A stretch of DNA of 64,000 nt. Origin: Rhodococcus sp. P-2 (GTDB lineage: Bacteria; Actinomycetota; Actinomycetes; Mycobacteriales; Mycobacteriaceae). Each line of letters begins with the position of its first letter. Positions within the stretch are counted from its first letter, which is position 1. The stretch covers positions 5,144,053 through 5,208,052 of the forward strand of contig NZ_CP066779.1 of assembly GCF_016598535.1 (NCBI RefSeq), given 5' to 3'. Below the pieces are notes generated by a model, which was given only the letters and a program-made list of their open reading frames with translations, was not told the DNA's origin and made no database searches. Positions 28,301-40,300 of this stretch are shown here, in pieces. The translations under genes and the position numbers were made by a program.

Positions 28301-31300
28301 CGACGGCGAAGGCGAGCAGATACTCGAGGACGGAGGCGTCGAAGCTCGGCGAGGCGAAGTGCAGTGCGCGCGAATGCTCCGTGAGGCCGTAGCGATGACG
28401 CTGTTCGTCGGCGAAGTTCTCGAGTCCGGTATGGGTGACGACGACGCCCTTGGGCCGTCCGGTCGAGCCCGAGGTGTAGATGAGGTAGGCGGTGTTCTCC
28501 AGCCGTGGGGTTCCTCGGCGCTCGTCCGCACGTAGCGGCGCCGTGGAGATGCCGGCGAAGCGAGTGACATTGTTCGGGTCGTCGAGTGCAATCCACCTCG
28601 TCGCACCGCCGTTGCCGGGTGTGTGGGCTGCAGTGGTCAATCCGAGCGCGGATGCCGAATCCTCGAGCATGAACGAGATCCGGTCACTCGGGTAGCGAGG
28701 ATCGATCGGCACGAATGCGGCGCCGGTCTTGGTGATAGCCCAGACCGCCGCGACGGATTCGAAGGACCGCTCCACACAGATCGCTATCCGTGAATCCGGG
28801 CCGGCGCCTTCCGCGATCAGCACGCGCGCCCACTGATTCGACGCCTCGTCCAGTTCTCGGTACGTCATCTTTCTCTCACCACAGGACAGTGCGACCCGTT
28901 CGGGGAATCTGCCGGCGGTGTCGGTGAAGATGCGATCGAGTGTCCTGACCGAGCGGCCTTGCTGTCCTCGCGCGGGAACCAATTGCTGCACTTGCGAATC
29001 CGGCATCAGGCGCAGTTTCGCCAGCGGGAGATCCGGTTGTGCGGTGATCAACTCGAGAGTGCGCAGCAACCGGTCCGCGATCGCGTCGATGTCGTGATCG
29101 CCCAGGACCCCCGGGAAGTACTCGAACTTGAGTCGCAAGCGCCCGTCTGCCGCGGAGGCAACGATCGCGAGTGGATAGTGCGCGGCGTCCTCGGCGTCGT
29201 GGACGTCGAGAACGTGCATTCCGGCGATGTCGGTGCCGGAGGAGAGTCCACCGCGGTCGACGGGATACGACTCGAAGACAGTCAGGGTGTCGAACGATGC
29301 AGCGGCCCCCACTGCCGAAGTGATGTGCGAAAGCCCCACATGATGGTGATCGGACAACCGCGCCTGTTCCGCTTGGACGCGAATGCACAGCGCTGCCAGT
29401 GACTCTCGCGGGTCGAGACGAACTCGGACGGGGACGGTGTTGATGAACAAACCCACCATCGACTCGACGCCCGAAACCTGGGGTGGCCTTCCGGAGACGG
29501 TTCCACCGAAGACTACGTCGTCGCGGCCGAGGAGTTCGGCGAGCACGATTCCCCAGGCCACCTGGATCAGGGAGGCTGTCGTCAGGCCACGGGAGCGGAC
29601 GAATCCCCGCAGAAGTTCCGTCTCACGTTCTCCGAGGGCTGTGGTGGTCGAGCGTGAGGTAGCGCCGTCCTCGTCGACGGCGTGAGTTCCGGTGAGCAGT
29701 GTCGGGTCGTCGAGTCCGCGGAGTGCTTCGCCCCAGGCTTCGATCGACACGCTGTCGTCGCGAGTGCTGATCCAGCTCAGGTAGTCCCGGTAGGGGTGCA
29801 CGCGTGGGATGGCACTGTGATCACTGTCGGTGGCGTAGAGGGTCAGCAGGTCTCGGACCAGCAATGGCATCGACCATCCGTCGAGGAGGATGTGGTGGTT
29901 GGTCAGGATCAACCGGTACGCGTAGTCTCCGGTGCGCAGAAGCAGGAACCGCAGCAAGGGCGGCGTAGCCATGTCGAAGCCTCGCACCCGATCCGCATGG
30001 AGGAGTTCGCGTATCTCGGTTGCCTGTTCGGTGGGAGCCAGCGGAGAGATGTCGATCTCGGTCCACGGCACGTCCACGTCGGCGCTGATCACCTGCACCG
30101 ATCGCCCACCGGTATCGGTCGTGAAGGCCGCGCGCAAGTTCTCGTGTCTGTCGAGCAACGCCTGTGCGGCGCGGTGCAACCGGGACGCGTCGACGCCGTC
30201 GAGTTCGAGCGCCAGTTGGACGGTGTACGCGTCGACTGTGTGTTCTGCGTAGCGCGCATGGAACAGCAGTCCGGATTGCAGCGGTGAGAGGGACCAGACG
30301 TCGGTCAGCGTCGGGAACTCGCGTTCGAGGCGGTCGATGGACTCCTGGTCCAGGTCGATCAGGTCGATGTCCGACGGTGTGAGGCCGCCGCGTTCGCTCT
30401 GCTCGGCGAACGTGGCCAGAGCGCGCAACGCCTGCACCCAGAGTTCGGCGATGGCGCGAGCATCGCGCTCTGCCAGCACGTCAGTGGGATAGGCGATAGT
30501 GGCACCGATGTGTGGTGCACCCGAGATTTCGGTGGTAACGACATTGACGTCCAGTACCGAGCCCACGGGCATGTCGGACTGTGCTGCCCCTTCCAGGTCG
30601 ACTTCACGGGCCAGTGCCCAGTCCCCCAGCGACTCTCCTGGTTCGGTGCCGGAAAAACGACCGAGATAGTTGAACGAGATCTGCGGTTGGCGGAGGTGTT
30701 CGAGATCCGCTCGACCCACCTCGTCGAGGTAACGCAGTACTCCGTACCCGATGCCGCTGTCCGGAACTCCCAACAGTTCTTCCTTGACACGCTTGAGCAC
30801 CACCGCTGCCTCGGGGCCGCTGCGCATCACGTTCGCGATGTCGATGTCGGCGAGGTCGATCCGCATCGGGAAGACACTCGTGAACCAGCCGACCGTGTGC
30901 AGGACGTCCGCGCCGGGCACCACGTGAGCTTCGCGTCCGTGACCCTCCATCGAGACGAGTACGTTGTCGGTTCGTGTGCCCCTTGCCTGTCGCCACTGCG
31001 TCAGTGCCAGTGCGAGCGCAGCAACGAGACCGTCGTTGACCGATCCACCGAAGAGCGCTGGAAGGGTTGTCAGGACTGTGTCGGACAGTTCGGCGGGCAC
31101 GTCGGCGACGACTCTGCCGACCGAGTGGAAGGTGTCGAGCCGCGGGTCGAGTGGCCGGGTTCCGATCAGTGGATCGTCACCTTCGAGGATCGAACGCCAC
31201 CGGGGCAATTCGACTCTTCGGGCTGGCGCGATGTCACGGAGCGCATACGACCAACGACGGACCGACGTACCCGGGTACGACGGCTCAGGCTCCTCACCGG

Positions 31301-34300
31301 CATCGATGCGGTGGAATGCCGACGCAAGTTCCGGTACGAGCACGCGCCAGGACACGCCGTCCACCGCGAGGTGGTGGATCACCAGGAGCAACCGGCCGGT
31401 GTTGCGTACGCCGGACAACCAGACGACCCGCACCATCTCGCCCCGGACGGGGTCGAGTTCTCGGCGCGCACCACTCAGAGCAGCGACGATCGCCGCGTCG
31501 AACACTGCGGTGCCCGGCTCGGCCTCGACCTCGATCACCCGGCAGATGTCCTCGGCTGCAACCGATCCCGGATCGCCGACAACGAGCCTGCGCTCGCCGT
31601 CGAGTTCGAGGCGCGCGCGAAGGATGTCGTGACGATCGAGAACGACTTGAAGCGCTGCGGTCAACTGCTCCACGCTGTGCAGCCCTAGCGGCGCATTGAG
31701 AAGAGTCGCTTGGGAGAACGAATCGAGCCCCTGGAGATCGGAGCCGAGCCGGTCGAGCCACCACTGAGCCACCGGCAACAACGGCACGTGGCCAACGCCG
31801 CCTCCGGGAAGTTCCTCGAGAACCTCGGGTTCGTCGTCCTTGGTCGATGCCAGCAAAACCGCAAGACCGGCGACCGATTTCACCTCGAAGACGTCACGCG
31901 GGGTGAACACGAGCCCGGCGTCGCGGGCACGGGCGACGAGCTGAATCGACATGATCGAATCGCCGCCCATCGAGAAGAACGAGTCGTCGACGCCCACCGA
32001 TTCGACACCGAGGACATCGACGAACAAGGCGGCCAGCGTGCGCTCGGTATCGGATTCGGCAGCCCGCGAGCGTGCCTGGGTTGCTCGCAGGTCGGGAACC
32101 GGCAGGGCTCGGCGGTCGAGCTTTCCGTTGGCAGTCATCGGCAGTTCGTCGAGCACGACCACCGCCGCAGGAACCATGTACGGGGCCAGAGCCGAGCCTG
32201 CAAACGCGATGACGGCCTCGGGATCGACAGTCTGAGCATCGTTGGCGGGCACGACGTATCCGACGATTCGCGCGGCGCCTCCGTCACGTTCGAGCGTGGT
32301 CACCACGGAATGCGCGACCCCGGGGTAACGAGCCAGAACTGCTTCGATCTCGCCGAGTTCGATGCGGAATCCACGAATTTTGACCTGGAAATCGCCTCGG
32401 CCCTGGTACTCGAGTTCGCCGTTCTTGTTCCACCTGGCGAGGTCGCCGGTGCGGTACATCCGCGAGCCGGCACTGCCCGCGGGATTGGGCACGAATCGTT
32501 CGGCGGTGGTGCCGGCGCGGTTGCGGTAACCGCGGGCGAGTCCGTCGCCGCTGACGTACAGCTCCCCCGTGACTCCGACCGGGACGCGGTGTAGGCGATT
32601 GTCGAGGACCCACGCCGTGATGCCTGTCGACGGGCGACCGATCGTCACTCGATCGGCCGGGGACATCGGCTCGGTGATGCTGGCGACGACCGTCGATTCG
32701 GTCGGTCCGTAGGCATTGATCATGATCCGGTGATCACTGACCCAGGCGGCGACGAGATCGGGCGGGCAGACGTCGCCACCGGTTCCGATGCAGACCAGCT
32801 CGTTCAGTTCGCTCGGATCGACTGTGGCGAGAGCAGCGGGGGTGATGAAGGCGTGAGTTATGTGCTGGTCGGCGATCAGGCTCGTCAGTTCGGTTCCGCC
32901 GATGATGCTCGGTGGAGCGATGACCATCGTGGCCCCGGCACCAACGGCCATCAGGAGTTCGAGAATCGAGGCGTCGAAGCTCGGTGAGCTGAAATGCAGC
33001 GTGCGCGAGGTCGATTCCACCCCGAATCGAGTACGTTCCTGTTCGGCGAGTGCCGAAAGCCCACGGTGAGTGACCATGACACCTTTGGGGACGCCGGTGG
33101 AACCGGAGGTGTAGATGACATAGGCAGGATTGTCGAGAGAGACCGTCCCCGACAGTTCCGAGGCCTCCAGCCGCTGATCTCCGAACTGTTCGAGGGTTGC
33201 CAGTGTCTCGGCCTGATCGAGCAGAACTGCGTCTGCCTCGTCGGGGACGACACCCACATGCTCGGCGGTGGTGAGGACGACGCCCGCTCCCGAGTCGTTG
33301 ATCATGTGATGTACGCGGTCGACGGGGTACGCCGGGTCGACGGGTACGAATGCGGCGCCGGTCCGAGCAACCGCCCAGATCGCGACCACGGATTCCAGCG
33401 ACCGTGGCAATGCCAGGGCGACAACGGATTCCGGACCTGCCCCGCGGCCGATCAACAGTCGCGCAAGCCGATTGGCGCGGCAGTCCAGATCGGAGTACGT
33501 CAGATGTCGGTCGCCGAAAATCAGTGCAGTTCTCTGCGGTTCGTCGACGTACTTCCGCTCGAGCAACGTCGAGAAGTGAACCTGGTCGGGAAGTTCCGGT
33601 GCAGACACGACGCTGATCGTGTCGGTGTCGACCACGAGATCGATGTCGCCGACCGGCGTGTGCGGTGATTCGGTCACCGCACCGAGGATCCGAATCAGAT
33701 ATCGAGCGAAACCTTCGACGGTCGACTCGTCGAACAGGGCGCTCGCATAGGTGAACCCGGCCTCGATTCCCGCGGGCCTGCCTGCCTCGTCGAACTTCTC
33801 GGCAAGCGTGAGTTGCAGATCGAAATTCGAGACGGCGGATTCGAGTTCGAGGACCTCGACGTCGAGGTCCGTCAGACGAACCGCTGGTCGACTGGTGTTT
33901 TTGAACTCCAGCATCACCTGGAACAACGGTGAATGCGAAGTCGACCGCTCGGGAGCCAGCGCATCGACGACGCGCTCGAAGGGGACGTCTGCATGAGCGA
34001 AGGCGTCGAGGTCGGTGCTGCGAACTCTGGCCAACAGATCGGTGAACGAAGCTGCGGGGTCGACGTCGGCGCGAAGCACCAATGTGCCGACGAACATACC
34101 GACCGTCGGATCGAGGAGGGCATTTCCGCGCCCGGCGATCGGTGAGCCGATCGTGATGTCTTCCATGCCGGACAACCTCGCCACGAGCACTGCGTATGCG
34201 GCGTGTATCGCCATGAACATACTGCTTCGGTGTTCGATCGCGGTTTCGCTCAGACGACGGTGGATGCCGGCATCGATGTCGAATCGAACGACGCCGCCCG

Positions 34301-37300
34301 AGAGATCCTGTACACGCGGTCGCGGTCGATCTGCGGGGAGCGCAAGAAGTTCGGGAACACTCGCCAGTTGACGTGTCCAGTACTCGAGCTGACCGGCAAG
34401 AGTGCTGTCCGCTTCGTCGATCCGACCGAGAGCCCTCTCCTGCCAGATAGCGAAGTCCGCGTACTGGACTGGAAGAGGAGACCAGTCGGGCGCCTCACCT
34501 CGATGCCGTGCCGAGTACGCGGTCATCACGTCGAACGCCAACGGTGCCATCGAGAATCCGTCGGCGCAGATGTGATGGACGACCACAGTCAGGACGTGAT
34601 CTTCTGGGTCGACCTCGATCAGTTCCGCCCTGATCGGCGGAGCCTGCGTCACGTCGAAGCCCCTCGAGGCGACACGTTCGATCTCCCCGAGCACCGCTTC
34701 GGTGTTCGCGGCCACCACCGGCAGCGCACCCAACGCTTCACCGGGTTCCACGATCACCTGCGCCGGCACTCCCTCGATCATGGGAAACAGCGTGCGCAGC
34801 GATTCGTGGCGAGTAAGCACGTCGGTGATCGCGCCCTCCAACGCGACAACGTCCAACCTGCCTCTCAGCCTGATCGCAATGGCGACGTTGTACGCCGCGG
34901 ACGTGACGTCGAATTGATTGACGAACCACATGCGCTTTTGTGCCAGCGACAGCGGGATCGTCTGTGGCCGCGGCAAGGCCTCGAGCGGAAGGACTACCGG
35001 TCCCCCTCGCGCCGTGGCGCACTCGACCGCCAACTGTGCAACGGTCGGCGCGTCGAACAACTCTCTGATCGACAGGTTCAACGACAGCGAATCGTTCACG
35101 CGCGCCACCGCGCGGGCAGCGACGAGACTGTTTCCGCCGATCTCGAAGAAGTTGTCGTGAACACCGACTGCCCCGGATTCCAGAAGCTCTTCGAAGATCG
35201 CCGCCAATTGCGCTTCGAGCGGTGTTCGCGGCGCCAGATACGTCTGCGAGCTGTCGAAGCTGGGCGCGGGCAGAGCCTTCCGATCGAGCTTGCCGGTCGA
35301 GCCGAGCGGGAACACGTCGAGGGCGATGACCACTGCAGGGACCATGTAGGCCGGAAGGAGACCTCTCAACTCGGTGCGTAGGCCGTCCGTGTCGATCGAA
35401 GTGCCGGTGGCGGCGATGACGTAGCCGACCAAGCTGTCACCGACGACGTCGTCGTGATGGACGAGAGCAGCAGCTTGCGCGACGCCGGGCAGCCTGAGCA
35501 ACGCTGCTTCGACCTCGGCGAGTTCGATGCGCTGGCCGCGGATCTTGACCTGGAAATCGCGTCGACCGACGTAGTCGAGCAGCCCGTCGGCGCGCCACCG
35601 GACGACATCACCGGTGCGGTACATCCGGGTGCCAGACGGGCCGTACGGATCGGCCACGAATCTGTCTGCGGTCAGATCGCTGCGCCCGAGGTATCCGCGC
35701 GCCAGTTGTACTCCCGCCAGGTACAGCTCGCCGTGAACGCCGACCGGAACGGGATGCAGCCGCCCGTCGAGGACATAGAGCTGGGTGTTCCACACGGGCG
35801 CACCGATGGGAACGGTGACGGTCATGTCTGGGGTGAATTCGGCGGCGCTGACGTCGACGGCAGCCTCCGTGGGGCCGTACAGGTTGAACAATCCTGCAGA
35901 ACTCAGACGGGTGAACGCCTCCGCAGTGGTCGGCGCAAGAGCTTCACCGCTGCAGAACACCTGACGCAGGGTCGCGCACTGCCCGGCAGTCGCGACAGCG
36001 ACGAATTCCGCGAGCATCGACGGAACGAAGTGCGCCGTCGTGACACCCTTTTCCGCGATCAACGCCGACAGGTATCCGGGATCTCGGTGCCCCTCCGGTT
36101 CCGCGATCACCAACTGCGCGCCGGTCTGCAGGGGCCAGAACAGTTCCCACACCGAGACGTCGAAGGTCACCGGAGTCTTGTGCAACACCACGTCCGACGT
36201 GTGAAGTGGGTAGGTGTCCTGCATCCACAGCAGGCGATTGACGATCGAACGGTGCGATACTGCAACACCTTTCGGCCGACCCGTCGATCCGGACGTGAAG
36301 ATCACGTAAGCAGCATTGTCCGGGTGGAGGGGTCCGACCCGATCAGCGTCGGTGATCGGCGCCGTCGTGGACACCTGACGATCGAGATCGACGTCGACGA
36401 TCGGGACTCGCGAGGGAAGAGCTCCGTGGTCCTGGGGCCTGCTCAGCACGCAGACGGGTTCCGCGATGTCGAAGACGTACGCGATGCGTTCGGCAGGATG
36501 ATCGGGGTCCACCGGGACGTATGCCGCACCGGCACGGATCACGGCGTGGACCGCGACGAGTAGTTCCGGAGACCGGCGAATCGACACCGCGACGCGCATG
36601 TCCGGGCCGACGCCTCGGCCGATGAGGGTTCTGGCGAGATCGCTCACCCTCGCGTCGAACTCCGCATACGTCAGCGTTCGCTCACCGAAGATCAGCGCGG
36701 CCTTCTCAGGTGTCCGGGCTGCCTGCTCTGCCGACAGGTCGGCCAGGGTAGTGATCGGTAACGCGTGCTCGGTGGCATTCCACCGCTCGAGGACCAATTC
36801 TGCCTCGCCCGGAGCTGTGAGGTCGACGTCGCCGACGACGGAGTCCGGATGGGCCGCTACCGCGTCGAGCAGCATCGTGAAACGATCGGCTAGGCCCGAC
36901 ATGGTGTCCGAGTCGAAAAGTTGACTGGCGTAGTTCATCTGGCCGTCGAGATGGTCGCCGCGATCGGTGAGGATGACCTGAAGATCGAACTTTGCCGCGC
37001 CCGTGGACAGTTCGTCGACCATGACCTCGAGCTCGGGCAAAGTGACCTCGGTGGGAGCGGCGCCCTGCATCACCAGCATCACCTGGAACAGCGGCGTCTG
37101 GCGCTCTGCGAGGGATTCGACGAGTACGTCGTACGGGACTTCGGTGTGCTGCAAGGCCGCCACGTCGACGTCGCGGACACGGGTGAGAACTTCACCGAAG
37201 GTGAGCCCGCCGTCGAGAACGGTCCTGAGCACCACGGTGTTGACGAACATCCCGACGACGTCGTCGAGGGCGCGCTCACTCCGCCCGGCTACCGGAGTGC

Positions 37301-40300
37301 CGATCGTGATGTCGTTCGCTCCGCATTCTCGGCTGAGCAGGACGGCCAGTGCGGCGTGGATCACCATGAACGTGCTGACATCGCTGCGCGCCGCGATCTG
37401 GGCGACGCGGCGGTACGTCGCGGAGTCGATCCGGAAATCGAGATTGCCCCCGCGCAGTGAGACGCCCGCCGGCCGCGGATGATCCATCGGAAGTTCCGCG
37501 AGCTCCCCGCGGTCGGTGAGGGCGTGCGACCAGAACCGCAACTGCTCGGCCAGAATCGAATCCGGGTCGGACGCTTCGCCGAGCGCACCGCGTTGCCACT
37601 CGCTGAAATCGCCGTACTGCACTTCGAGTGGCAGCCACGCCGGAACGCGTCCGCTCGCCCTCGAGGCGTACGCGACCATGACGTCACGAGCCAGCGGCGC
37701 CATCGACAGGCCGTCCGCTGCAATGTGGTGCACGACGAGGACCAGGGTGTGCTCACGTTCGTTCACTTCGAGCAGAGTGGCGCGGATCGGCACCGATTCA
37801 CTGACGTCGAATCCCTCTCGCGCAAGTTCACCCGCCCGCGCTGCGGCCGCTGCGGCCGGCACCGTTTCGACCTCGAGATGATCGAACATCTCGTCCACAC
37901 CGAGAACGTGCTGTACCGGTCCACGAGCGCTCTCGGGGAAAACGGTCCGCAAGACCTCGTGCCGAACGATCACGTCCCGCAGTGCGGTGAACAGTGCGTC
38001 GACGTCGAGGTCGCCGGTCATCGAAACCGCGATCGGAATGTTGTACGCCGGCGAACTCGGATCGAGTTGATTGGTCAGCCACATTCGTTGCTGCGCCAGA
38101 GATACCGGTATCCGGTCAGGGCGATCGATACGCGTCAATGCGGGGGCACGTGTGTTCCGCGAGTCCGCGAGGTCGGCACGTGCAGCGAGAGCGGAGACGG
38201 TCGGCGCCTCGAAGAGGTCGAGAACGCTCAGCGTCGTTCCGAGCGCTCCGTTCACCCGCGACACGACGCGGGTCGCGATCAACGAGTCACCGCCGAGGTC
38301 GAAGAAACTGTCGTCTGCTCCTGCGCGGGTGATGCCGAGCAGATCGCAGAACACCGCCGAAATGCGCTTCTCGGTCGAGGTTTCGGGGGCACGGTATTCG
38401 GCCGAGCCGCCCGCCGAGTCGATGTCCGGTAACGCTTTCCTGTCGATCTTTCCTGCCGGAGTCAGCGGAATGGAATCGAGGACGACGATCCTCGACGGAA
38501 CCATGTGGGGAGCCAACGAGGATCTCGCGTGGGCGATCAACTCGGAGTTGTCGATGTGTGTGCCCGCAACCGCTGTGACGTACGCGGCCAACAGTGTTTC
38601 CCCACTCGGGCCCGCAACTCCGGCGGTGACGGCCTGCGCGACGCTCGGGTGGCGGCGCAGTACGTCGTCGATCTCGCCGAGCTCGACGCGGAAACCGCGG
38701 ATCTTGATCTGGAAGTCGCTCCGGCCGAGGTACTCCAGCTCACCGTCGCCGTTCCACCGCGCGAGGTCACCCGTGCGGTACATGCGCTCTCCTGCAGCGC
38801 CGTTGGGGTCGGCCACGAATCGTTCGGCCGTGATCGTGGCACGCGCGTGGTATCCGCGCGCCAAGCCGACACCGCTCACGTAGAGCTCTCCGGCGACACC
38901 GATCGGCACCGGCTGAAGCCGCGAGTCCAGGAGTACGGCTGCGGCGCCGCGCATCGGCTTTCCGATGGTGACGGGAACATCGCTGCTCAATGGTCCGGTC
39001 AGGGTGGCGACGACGGTGGTTTCGGTCGGTCCGTACGCGTTGAACATCGAGCGTCCGTGTGACCATTGATCTACCAGCGCGGGTGAGCAGGCGTCGCCGC
39101 CGGTCACGACCACTCGTAGATCCGGTAGGCCGGCGGGATCGACTGTAGCCAGCGCGGCCGGGGTGACGAAGGCGTGGGTGACCCGGCCGACGCGCATCAC
39201 CTGGGCCAGTTCGTCGCCGCCGTACACGGTGGGCGGCGCTATCACCATCGTGGCCGCGCCGCCGAAGGCAAGGAGAAGTTCGAGTACCGAGGCGTCGAAA
39301 CTCGGCGAAGAGAAATGCAGCGTGCGGTCCCCTGGTTCGACTCCGAACCTGACTCGTTCTTCGTCGGCGAAGCTGCTCAGCCCACGGTGACTGACCACGA
39401 CGCCTTTGGGGACGCCGGTAGATCCCGAGGTGTAGATCAGGTACGCCGGGTCGTCGTAGCGCACGCGGGAGCGACGTTCAGAGTCGTCGACCGGTGCATC
39501 CGAGCGGTATGTGTTCGGTTCGTCGGTGTTGAATTCGTCCAGAAGCAGCCAGTCCACCGAATCGGCGAGCCCTGCATGGTGCTCCCCCACGCTGATTCCG
39601 ACAACAGCTCCCGAATCGGTGAGCATGTGCCGAATACGATCTTCGGGGTAGTGCGGATCTATCGGAAGGAAGGCACCGCCGGTCTTCGCCACCGCCCACG
39701 TCGCGGTCACGGATTCGATCGACCTCGACAGCGCAAGGGCGACATAGGTGCCGGGGCCGACTCCCCTGTCGATCAGTTCGCGGGCGAGTTTGTTCGACTC
39801 GGCGTCGAGTTCCCGGTAGCTCATCTCACGATCACCGAAAACGAGCGCTGGGGTATCGGGGTTCACAGCCGCGGCCCGGCGGAGGATGTCGGGAAGGGTC
39901 AACGGGGCGGACGCGGTCGCTCCCCGTGCCGGTACCAGGGACTCACGCTCGAACTCGTCGAGAAGATCGAGGTCTCCGACCGGCGTTCGCGGGGCTGCTG
40001 CTGCGCCGGCAAGGATGCGCACCAGTCGCGAGAGGAAGGCTCGGACCGTGGATTCGGCGTAATGCTGCGTGGAGTATGCAAGCTCGAGGGCGCCGGTATC
40101 CGCGTGGACCCCGATCGCCACATCGATACCGGTAATCGCTGTCTCCTGCGAGCCGTCGTCGAGATGGACGTGCAACTCGGGCAACTCGGGGACACCTGCT
40201 GCCGATCGAAGACCCAACGTTTCGCGTTCTCGAGCGAGAGAACTCACGAACTCGTCGAAAAACGCTTCCGGATCGACCTCGCAGCGCAGAGGCAAAGTCC

